A stretch of DNA of 30,000 nucleotides, taken from NCBI GenBank assembly GCA_019918135.1, contig WBZZ01006766.1, forward strand, positions 1-30,000, given 5' to 3'. The DNA comes from Paulinella micropora (lineage: Eukaryota; Cercozoa; Imbricatea; Euglyphida; Paulinellidae). Below are positions 19,469 to 26,668 of this stretch, in pieces (the first letter of the stretch is position 1; each line of letters starts with the position of its first letter). The notes beneath the pieces are model-generated. The model was not told the DNA's origin, searched no databases, and saw nothing but the letters and a program-made list of their open reading frames with translations. The position numbers and the translations under genes were made by a program.

Positions 19469-19496
19469 GCCCACAGATAATATTAAACTAAAATTT

Positions 19497-19524
19497 CTAT
19501 TATTTTTTTTACTAATAATATAAA
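19497..19524 (+). promoter_or_regulatory. Probable viral promoter
   Basis: TATTATTTTTTTTACTAATAATATAAA-like sequence directly before the ATG at 19525: T-run, then TAATAATATA. Confidence 0.5.
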
Positions 19525-21122
19525 ATGGTAGTGAAGCCGAAAAAGAAAACTAAGCAACGACCACCGAGGATATACAGAACGAAGGATGGTCGACCATATA
19601 TCAAAGTAAAAGGCAAACGAGCATATCTAAACTTTGGAAATAAGACAAATGACTTATCAACACTTCAAATTGTTAAGCTGTTTATGAAATACTTGAATAA
19701 AAAAAAATCAAATAAACCGGGGCCCACACATAAAGACAAAAGCAAACTGAAAAAAGTTCAAAGCCTGTCGGAGATTGAACAGAACACAAGAATGGCTATT
19801 CAAGACCACTTAGATAAACTCAAGCAGGAGAAATATGAAAAGATAGAAGCCATTGACAAGAAGGAGAAAGCGGACTTTGAAGAAAAAGACCAGGAAAGGA
19901 AGAGGCAACACCGCAAAGAATTAGCCGACATACAAGAAAGACAGGACGAAAAGGACCGTGAACTCAGGAAAGAGCAACGACTTATCGAGGAATTACGGAG
20001 AACTAAGCAAGGACTATTAACAGCACCCGTCGAAGAAAAAACGCCAAAAAAAACACTCCAAAAGCATCTCCAAGCGGAATAGTTGATATAACTGATGAAG
20101 TAAACAAGCAAGCAAAAGATTTGAAAGACGAAAAGAGAAAAAGAATCATTGACGCTATGTTTACAGAGGGTATGAGATTACAACGAAAAAATACTGGAAA
20201 ACCTAAACATAACGCCATAGTATCCAGTCTCATAAAAGCAGATATTGATATTGAAATTGTACAACCAAAAGGCAAAAAGAAAAATTATTCAGAGACGTTG
20301 AAACAATGGTTGTACACTCAAAAATTTACAGAAAAAATAACTTCTCCTGAGGATGGATGGGACACACTAGATAAACTTCTAAAAGAAAAGAAAACACCCC
20401 TGACAAAACAACCACCCCCCGATGAGAAGACCCCTAATTCACCCGAGGCTAAACAGCTAATATTTGAATTGACACAGGGACAAGCGCCACCCCCATACCA
20501 ACAACAAGCACCCGAACAACAACAAGCACCACCACCCCCAGATGAAGTATCCGCACAAGAGATACAACCCACACCAGATACACAACCACCACCCTTAGAA
20601 AACGACACTCCGCAAGATGGAACAGGCCCCGGGGTTGGTTTAATGACGAATGAAATAGACGACATAATGAAAAAGCACGATTGGTTTCTCGGCACGATAG
20701 TCAGCGACCAAATCAACCAGTTAAAACCAGAAAAAAGAAAGAAATATGGTTTTATTATGAATACACAAAAAAGTTCGCAACCAGGACAACATTGGATAGC
20801 TGTTTATTGCTCATTAAACGGCGATAGAAGTATAGAGATATATGACCCGCTAGCCGAATATCAACCGACGGAAGAATTCCAACAGCAAATGAAACAACTT
20901 GTTGAAAAAAGTAAGCCGGATAGTTATTTATTAATGAAGGTTAATCAAGTTAAACAACATAGCGACACCTCAGACACTTGCGGTTGGCATTCAATGAGAT
21001 TTCTTTTAGAGCGGGCGAAAGGAACCCGTTTTAAATTCGCCAGCGGTTGGACGGACTTAAAAGAAAAAGAAGCGGAGGAGTTGAAAGCCCAGAACGGTTA
21101 TGGTTTTGACACGTTAATCTGA
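19525..21122 (+). pseudogene. Coiled-coil protein with C-terminal adenain/Ulp1-type cysteine protease, frameshift at an A8 run
   Basis: Frame one runs from ATG 19525 to a stop at 20082; the second carries on from an A8 run near 20041-20048 and ends at 21122. One base less or more in the run would make a single protein of about 532 residues. The N-terminus is basic (KPKKKTKQ), then comes a long Lys/Glu/Arg coiled coil (about residues 70-165), a Pro/Gln-rich linker (20400-20620), and a protease domain. The protease has His in GQHWIAVY, Asp in IEIYDPLAEY, Gln in NQVKQ and Cys in DTCGWHS, the order His-Asp-Gln-Cys of adenovirus protease and Ulp1. The PLV/polinton maturation protease cleaves capsid and core proteins. 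The break at an A-run may be a sequencing error or slippage, so the gene may be functional. Confidence 0.8.
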
Positions 21123-21141
21123 AGTAATTAAAACAAAAAAT

Positions 21142-21157
21142 ATTTTCTAATATATAG
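21142..21157 (+). promoter_or_regulatory. Probable viral promoter
   Basis: ATTTTCTAATATATAG, 24 bases before the penton gene ATG. Followed by TTTTTTGAGGTTGTAGGACTT, a leader related to the one before the gene at 23727. Confidence 0.55.
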
Positions 21158-21181
21158 TTTTTTGAGGTTGTAGGACTTACA

Positions 21182-21985
21182 ATGGATTATAAGGGCGGGC
21201 GAAGTAGTGGCATCTATTACATAAACAGCAAAAACAGGATAAATGGAACCGATAGCGACTTTACACACTCTTTGGATTTAAGAGGGCTGGACAATCCAAC
21301 ACATTGTAAAATTTTACATATCTATGTTCCGAAATCTTATTATTCAGTCGCCAGTCCTTACAACACTTTTATTCTGAGTGAAGATGGATATGAGGCGCTT
21401 ATTACGATACCCGAGGGCAACTACACAATGAACAACTTAAAAAATAAGCTGACCGAGGTGCTAACCGCAGAAAGCCCTAACGACTACACATACACGATAA
21501 CAAGCAACAACACAAACACTGACCCAGAAGACGGCAAGCTATTATTTACAGTAGCGAATAACGGAGGCATTCAACCGCGGTTTATATTTGACACAGAAAC
21601 TCGTATCCACGAAGTTATGGGTTTTGACCGAGACTCAACATATTTCTTCGCCATTAGGTCTCCAAACGTCATAATCTTGACGGGTGAGAAAACATTGTAT
21701 CTACAAAGCGACCTGATTGGAGAGGGTGATAACCACGTGCTCCAAGAAATATATACCGCTAACGAAATCCCGTTTGGCTCTGTTATCTACGATGGAAGTG
21801 GGTCGGAGTATGGCAAAAGACTATCAGCTAATTCAAACAATGTATTTAGGTTTTATTTGACTGACGAAAACGACCAACCCATTAACCTAAACGGGCTCGG
21901 TATTGTTATGACATTGTTGATTTACCGCGAGACTAATTATTTTAATTTATTTTCATCATTTTTTAATTTGTTGAAAAACCGTTAA
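21182..21985 (+). CDS. Penton-like minor capsid protein
   Basis: 267 aa, intact. The pattern near the start (YYINSKNR, then TDSDFTHSLDL and, ten residues later, LHIYVPKSYYSV), followed by ILSEDGYEALITIPEGNYTMNNL, is typical of PLV and virophage minor capsid (penton) proteins, which form a single jelly roll. In such viruses this protein occupies the icosahedral vertices and works with the major capsid protein. It lies immediately before the major capsid gene, the usual PLV order, with its own promoter. Family assignment rests on this motif pattern and position; a fold comparison would confirm it. Confidence 0.75.
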   Translation: MDYKGGRSSGIYYINSKNRINGTDSDFTHSLDLRGLDNPTHCKILHIYVPKSYYSVASPYNTFILSEDGYEALITIPEGNYTMNNLKNKLTEVLTAESPNDYTYTITSNNTNTDPEDGKLLFTVANNGGIQPRFIFDTETRIHEVMGFDRDSTYFFAIRSPNVIILTGEKTLYLQSDLIGEGDNHVLQEIYTANEIPFGSVIYDGSGSEYGKRLSANSNNVFRFYLTDENDQPINLNGLGIVMTLLIYRETNYFNLFSSFFNLLKNR

Positions 21986-21987
21986 TT

Positions 21988-22020
21988 TATAATTATTTAT
22001 TTTTTATCTATAAGATATAG
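21988..22020 (+). promoter_or_regulatory. Probable viral promoter of the major capsid gene
   Basis: AATTATTTATTTTTTATCTATAAGATATAG-like sequence 39 bases before the ATG at 22059: T-rich stretch, TCTA and a final ATATAG. Confidence 0.5.
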
Positions 22021-22058
22021 TGCTGTTAATTTACAAACCACAAACAAAAAAAGAAAAA

Positions 22059-23567
22059 ATGTCAGTCCAATACGGTGGCGAACTCGTCCATCAGGCAAAG
22101 GAACTGCTCACAGGCAAGTATGAGTTGAATAAGCTTACTAGCCGTGAAGGTGCTGCTGATATCACACTTACTACCGCAGGCGGTCTTGAAAGCACATTTG
22201 AAATTCCTACCCGCCCTTTGAACTTGGCGAGGTCTGTGTTGAAATTTACTTACACTCCGACTGCTGCGGGTGGTGCTGGTCGCTACAATCGCATCTATAT
22301 GGATTGTCTGTCTATGATTAAAACTATCGAACTGCGAAGTCGAAGCGGGCAGTATTTGTGTAATCTTCAACACGTAGGCAACTATACTAAGATAGTTTGG
22401 AAGCCCGAGATTGGTTATGAAAAATTTAAGGCGCTTGAGAACCACGGCGACTATGATACCGCTGTTGAAAGTAAGACAGGCTCTGGTGCTATGCTTCAAA
22501 AGTGTAATGTTGGAAAGATTGATGTCGGGACTAGAGTTGAAAAAAAGGCAATTACCGATGCGGCAGATACCGCCTGTCTTAGGGCTGCGGTTCAGGCTTA
22601 CTTAGATGTCCCGAGTGTAAATGCTCGTCGCCACGATGATACCGCTCTCGCTGATAGCACTGCTGGAACCTATAGCCTTATCAATGTTGATTATGATGAG
22701 GCTAAGTATTTTGAAGGTGGAGCTAACAATACTGCTACCCCCGTTATTAGTATTAAGTCTCCTCTGGGTATGCTGTTTGGCACTATTTTTGAACTTGACA
22801 AGACTATCGGATTTAATGAAATTTTGGATATGCGGATTGTGTGGGCTGAAACTCCACGAACTTCATTCTACGGCACTGATGCTAGCAGTATTTCCACTGG
22901 TGCGGCGATTACTGCTACAAATGCTACTATTTCCGGCTTGAATTTGTTCCTTGCTGTTGAGACCGACCCGAATGTTATTGTGGGCGTCCAGCAAAAGATT
23001 GCGGGTGAGGGCTTCCCATTCAAAATTGAGTATCCTATTGCTTGGAAGCAGGCACTTAATGGAGAAAATCAAAACTTTGTCGTTAAGATGAACCGATCGC
23101 AAGGTGAAAGAATTCGTCGTATCTACACATCAGTATTTAATAGCACTGAAAACAAAAATACATCTTTTGATAACGACAACAGAACTGATGGGGTCGCAGC
23201 GCCAAATACTGCCGCAAAGAAGGTTAAGACGTATTACACCACTCTTGACGGAACTCGTCTCCAGCAGTTTGATGTTAAAACATTAGAAAACCAAGACTAT
23301 ATGTTTCTCAAGGATAAGCTGAAGGGTAGTGCCATTTTGAATTCAAATGTGTATCATTACAACTGGTTCCACGTTGATACCTTTGAGAACAACCGCCCGC
23401 TGTGGGATAAGGATACTGACGGCTATGAGGTGAGCGGTCTAAGCCTTGACACTGAAAGACGATATGAATTTGTTGCGACTACTCCAAATGCTATCCAAAA
23501 CCATTACACGTACGCCATTCTTCAACGAAGTGTGCTTGTTAAGGGAATTGAAATTTTGATGTCTTAG
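22059..23567 (+). CDS. Major capsid protein, double-jelly-roll type
   Basis: 502 aa from the ATG at 22059, intact; an upstream start at 22020 would need a non-ATG codon. The length, the early GGLESTFEIP region, the mid-region FGTIFELDKTIGFNEILDMRI, the FPFKIEYPIAWKQ stretch and the ending YAILQRSVLVKGIEILMS fit PLV major capsid proteins, which make two stacked jelly rolls and assemble as trimeric capsomers. This is the largest structural gene, placed between the penton gene and a putative surface protein. Codon use is T-ending rich and even through the gene. I identify it from position, size and sequence flavour, so a profile search is the right test. Confidence 0.8.
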   Translation: MSVQYGGELVHQAKELLTGKYELNKLTSREGAADITLTTAGGLESTFEIPTRPLNLARSVLKFTYTPTAAGGAGRYNRIYMDCLSMIKTIELRSRSGQYLCNLQHVGNYTKIVWKPEIGYEKFKALENHGDYDTAVESKTGSGAMLQKCNVGKIDVGTRVEKKAITDAADTACLRAAVQAYLDVPSVNARRHDDTALADSTAGTYSLINVDYDEAKYFEGGANNTATPVISIKSPLGMLFGTIFELDKTIGFNEILDMRIVWAETPRTSFYGTDASSISTGAAITATNATISGLNLFLAVETDPNVIVGVQQKIAGEGFPFKIEYPIAWKQALNGENQNFVVKMNRSQGERIRRIYTSVFNSTENKNTSFDNDNRTDGVAAPNTAAKKVKTYYTTLDGTRLQQFDVKTLENQDYMFLKDKLKGSAILNSNVYHYNWFHVDTFENNRPLWDKDTDGYEVSGLSLDTERRYEFVATTPNAIQNHYTYAILQRSVLVKGIEILMS

Positions 23568-23570
23568 CAG

Positions 23571-23590
23571 GGGCAAGCCCCCGCACCCCC
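23571..23590. repeat. GC-rich hairpin-forming 20-mer after the capsid gene
   Basis: GGGCAAGCCCCCGCACCCCC begins four bases after the capsid stop; GGGC and GCCC can pair around AA. A copy differing at one base lies in the ATPase gene (18735-18754). It may act as a terminator here. Confidence 0.5.
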
Positions 23591-23650
23591 TCCGGTTAGG
23601 TGATAGGTTTTTGAGATCGTAATTACAATTAATTTTGTTAGTTAATTTAT

Positions 23651-23666
23651 TTTTTTGATAATATAG
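23651..23666 (+). promoter_or_regulatory. Probable viral promoter
   Basis: TTTTTTGATAATATAG, 60 bases before the ATG at 23727. Confidence 0.5.
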
Positions 23667-23695
23667 AAACTTACACAAAACATTTTTTGAGATCG

Positions 23696-23726
23696 TAAGT
23701 GGTTTTTTGAAAAAAAAGCACTTACA
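23696..23726 (+). promoter_or_regulatory. Leader stem-loop directly before the start codon
   Basis: GTAAGTG and CACTTAC pair perfectly, a T6 and an A-run extend the stem after one G-G mismatch, and the ATG at 23727 follows one base later. TTTTTTGAGATCGTAA just before it repeats an element at 23606-23621. Confidence 0.45.
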
Positions 23727-24976
23727 ATGTCTCACCAGAGAAATTTGATAGCACAAAATCCGAAAGGAGACTTCGTAAATGTCAAAGTCGGATATGGCGG
23801 TCGCATCGAAACCAATAGTATGAAAACCGCCTTTGGTGAAGCATTAACCAGCTCATTAACTCCAGTCTTACAGGAAATCTTCCCCTACACAGTTAATACA
23901 CGGATATGGACGAAAACAGAAACGAATGCGACCGTTTCATTTAGCAGTAATATGGCAGAATTAAAAACAACCGCTAATGCTGCCGCTAATGCGGTATTGA
24001 CGAGTAAAAAAACAATAAAATACAGAACAGGTATGGGTGTCTTAGCCCGCTTCACTGCCTTATGGTCTACCGACGAAACTAAGGCATATGGTTCATTTAT
24101 TGGAATTGGCGACAACACATTACAAAATGGTTTCTACTTTTATAAAGGTAAAGATGAAGGAATGAATATTCTACATTGTAAGGGAGGAGTGCCTACCTTG
24201 GTTCAACAAGCGATTTGGAATGACCCCTGTGATGGAACAGGCGATATGCCCTTACTGGATTGGACGAAGGGAAATGTATTTCAAATTCAATTTCAGTATT
24301 TGGGCTTTGGTGCTATTCAGTTTTCAATTGAGAACCCCACAACAGGCGAATTCCAGCAAGTCCATATGATTAAGTATGCGAATGCCAATACTGGTGTCTG
24401 CGAAATACAACTCTCCCTTTTGTTGCTCGTATCTACAATGTCAATCCAGGAAATGGAATACAAAGTTTGAAAACGGCCAGTTGTAGTATGTTTATAGAGG
24501 GCGCCAACACTATTAATACAAGTATATCAAACGAAGCGGAAGGAGATGAAAAGGCGAGCACCACTGAAAGCCCAATTCTCAGCATAAAAAATAAATCACT
24601 TTTTAATAATGCCGCAACAAATTATTCAATCGTTTACCCAACTCTCGTGAGCATATCAAACGAAGATGCTAAAGTTAACATAGTGCGAATTGTGAAAACG
24701 ACTGGAGCGCTTACGGCGGAGAACTTTGCCGATATCGATGCCACAACTTCAATCGTATTAAAGGACACCGCTGCGACTGCCATCGGTGGTGCCACTATAA
24801 CAGACGTCATTCTTAAACTGTATGTTAATGCTACTTCTAGCCAACTTATTGACCTGCGAGATTACGACATACAACTTTCTCCTGGCGAAAATCTAACATT
24901 TTTACAAAAGTCTGTCGCGACTGTTAATAATGGAGGAAATGTGAGTGTTATTGTTAATTTCTTAGAAGACCAATAA
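23727..24976 (+). pseudogene. Putative virion surface or fibre-like protein, frameshifted
   Basis: ATG at 23727 starts a frame ending at 24470; the coding signal passes to another frame near 24390 and ends at 24974-24976. A duplicated GT in GGTGTCTGC would explain it, as would loss of one base. The joined product is about 416 residues, mostly beta-rich: many Thr, Asn, Gly and Val, with a middle part (ARFTALWSTDETKAYGSFIGIGDN) like lectin- or concanavalin-like sandwiches and FQIQFQYLGFGAIQFSIENPTTGEF. The C-terminal third (SISNEAEGDEKASTTESPILSIKNKSLFNNAATNYS) is also beta-rich. It follows the major capsid gene and probably belongs to the virion; host attachment is a guess. No enzyme motif is seen. 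Confidence 0.55.
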
Positions 24977-24990
24977 TTAATTTTGTAATA

Positions 24991-25016
24991 ATTTTTTCTA
25001 ATATAATAATATAGTA
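24991..25016 (+). promoter_or_regulatory. Probable viral promoter
   Basis: ATTTTTTCTAATATAATAATATAG directly before the ATG at 25019; includes TCTAATATA as at 21142-21157. Confidence 0.55.
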
Positions 25017-25018
25017 AT

Positions 25019-25656
25019 ATGTTTTACCGGCGTAAGTTATACCATATTGGAGGGTTGCGGTTTCTGACAAAAGCGTCTATCAAATCGCACATAAGAAGAC
25101 TTATAAACAATTATGCTGATGGAGAAGTACTTAACTCAGAAGATAGCGATTTCGTGCGAGACCTTATAACCCATCATCCAGGCATAAAAGACGGCATCAT
25201 CGATGTTGAAAGTAATTTGACGACCGGAAGCAAACACTTTCGCGCGAATGGTAAGCCGTTTTCGTGGAATTGCTGCGTTGACCTCATAGGTCTTAGCGAG
25301 ACAAAAAAATGGCTAGAGTGATAAAAGATGCGAGCAGGAATACGATAAGACCACAAATACAGGAATATCTGGACCTCGTGGCTATTGATGTATTCGTGGA
25401 ACCACGATACTTATGCGAAATAAGTGGAGATATATATGAGCGGGTTGATGTTCACGTTGACCACCACTTTGACCTCATACAATTCAAAGACATCCTTCAA
25501 CAATACCTGGAAGTTAATAGAGAAGTAGAAGTTGAAGACGGCTTATTGAAAGAACCGCACTTCACCAAGTTTAGCGAATTCCACAAACAGAAAGCAATAC
25601 TGCGAATAATAAAAAAAGAAATCAATATTAGAGGTAAGATGTATCACCTACGATAA
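25019..25656 (+). pseudogene. DUF3223 (DCL-type) domain with HNH-like motif, frameshift at an A7 run
   Basis: The first frame (25019-25321) has the DUF3223 pattern: Phe-Leu-Thr-Lys start, RRLINNYADGEVLNSED, a HHPGIKDG stretch and a final FSWNCCVD. At an A7 run (near 25302-25308) the coding signal passes to the next frame, ending at 25656. There CEISGD, followed by VDVHVDHHFD, gives one Cys and a His-x-Asp-His motif as in HNH-type nucleases, then FKDIL and a charged helical tail. DUF3223 with a C-x2-G ... HVDH tail occurs in phage and algal-virus proteins that I believe act as HNH-like endonucleases. About 212 residues in all. Its role in the virus is unknown; homing or replication-linked nicking is possible. 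Confidence 0.6.
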
Positions 25657-25926
25657 ATACTTTTTCAATTCGTCTTTGTTTTGGACCCAAGGTTGACGAA
25701 CTAACCATTCAATATATGGCTTGTCAATCTTGGCGATGTCTTCTATTTTTTTCCCCTTGTATTTTCCGAAATGAAATGTGTCTTTTGGTTGAGCATTTCT
25801 CATTTCTTCAATCGCTTTTATTTCGTCGTGGATTACCTTTTGAACATCTTCCAGCAAGAAGGATTTTTTTTCGCCTTCAATGGAAAGTTTTTGGAACTTC
25901 TCACACAGTCTAGTAAGGGTAGACAT
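25648..25926 (-). CDS. Small ExoX C-terminal/DUF3820-like protein
   Basis: 92 aa on the minus strand, ATG complement of 25924-25926, convergent with the DUF3223 gene (9-base tail overlap) and divergent from the lipase gene. The C-terminal half has the pattern F-G-K-Y-K-G-K-x-I-x-D-I-A ... D-K-P-Y-I-E-W-L, diagnostic of the DUF3820/exonuclease X C-terminal module, a small module often attached to DnaQ-like nucleases. Here it stands alone behind a ~45-residue helical segment, with no nuclease active site. It may bind DNA or a partner protein. It is intact and has no break. Confidence 0.65.
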   Translation of the reverse strand: MSTLTRLCEKFQKLSIEGEKKSFLLEDVQKVIHDEIKAIEEMRNAQPKDTFHFGKYKGKKIEDIAKIDKPYIEWLVRQPWVQNKDELKKYLS

Positions 25927-25949
25927 AGTAGAGTGTATATAGTAGGGAG

Positions 25950-25970
25950 GAAAAAAAAAATAATATAGGA
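25950..25970 (+). promoter_or_regulatory. Probable viral promoter
   Basis: A10 run followed by TAATATAGG, a few bases before the lipase ATG at 25974. Confidence 0.45.
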
Positions 25971-25973
25971 GGT

Positions 25974-26658
25974 ATGTCCGAGTGGATTGTCTTTGTAAAA
26001 GCTTACTCCGCTAAACATGGTATAAGCTACGGGGAGGCATTGAAAAAGGCGAGCAGAGAATATAAGAAACAAAAGGGTGGCAGTGCGGAGTTGTCTGAGG
26101 ATGTCTATTTGTCGCGGTCAGAACGAAAAGGAGCTGACGGATGGAAGCCTGTCGCCAGCAAAGAAAAATCGACTGTGTATGAGAAAGATGGTAAAGCTAT
26201 TGTCGCATTCAGAGGAAGTGCGGATAAGAGGGACTTGCTAACTGACGTCGTATTAGTAAAGGGAGTGTTAAAAAGAACTCCGAGATATAAAGAAGAGCAG
26301 AAGCTGGTTGACGAAGTCATAAAGAAGTATGGTAAGGATAATGTAGAGCTGACGGGTCATAGTCTGGGTGGTACGATTGCGAAAGACTTAAGCCGACAGA
26401 CGGGTGTGAGGGCGACCACATACAACAAAGGCAGTAGCACGAAGGACCTCATTGAAGGAGTGATTGACCGAGTAGCCACTAGGGTAAACCCGAAAGGAAA
26501 AAGGGCGAAGACCGCGAAGCTAACCACGAACTACCGAACTAAGTACGACCCCGTTTCATTGCTAGGGGCGACGGCGGTAAATACTAAGTTAGTGAAGCCG
26601 ACGAGGGGCGTTCATACGATTAGGAGCTTCAAAGGTAAGGAGCCAAAAAATATATTTA
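25974..26658 (+). CDS. Class 3 lipase-like protein with viral N-terminal helix motif
   Basis: ATG at 25974. Residues 1-35 (W-I-V-F-V-K-A-Y then H-G-I-S-Y-x-E-A-L-K-K-A-S) match a short helical module common at the N-termini of PLV and large-virus proteins. Then a lipase domain follows: AIVAFRGSADKRDLLTD is the strand and oxyanion region, and ELTGHSLGGTIA has the G-x-S-x-G nucleophile elbow; a later Asp in KYDPVSLLG and a His near RGVHTI could complete the triad. Known class 3 lipases hydrolyse acylglycerols or phospholipids; in a virion such an enzyme could help cross a membrane, which is inference. The open frame continues to 26846, but from about 26669 it runs antisense to the polymerase end, so the true stop probably lies near 26650-26660, reached through an indel in the AAAAAA at 26645-26650. 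Confidence 0.75.
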
Positions 26659-26668
26659 TAATAGAGCT

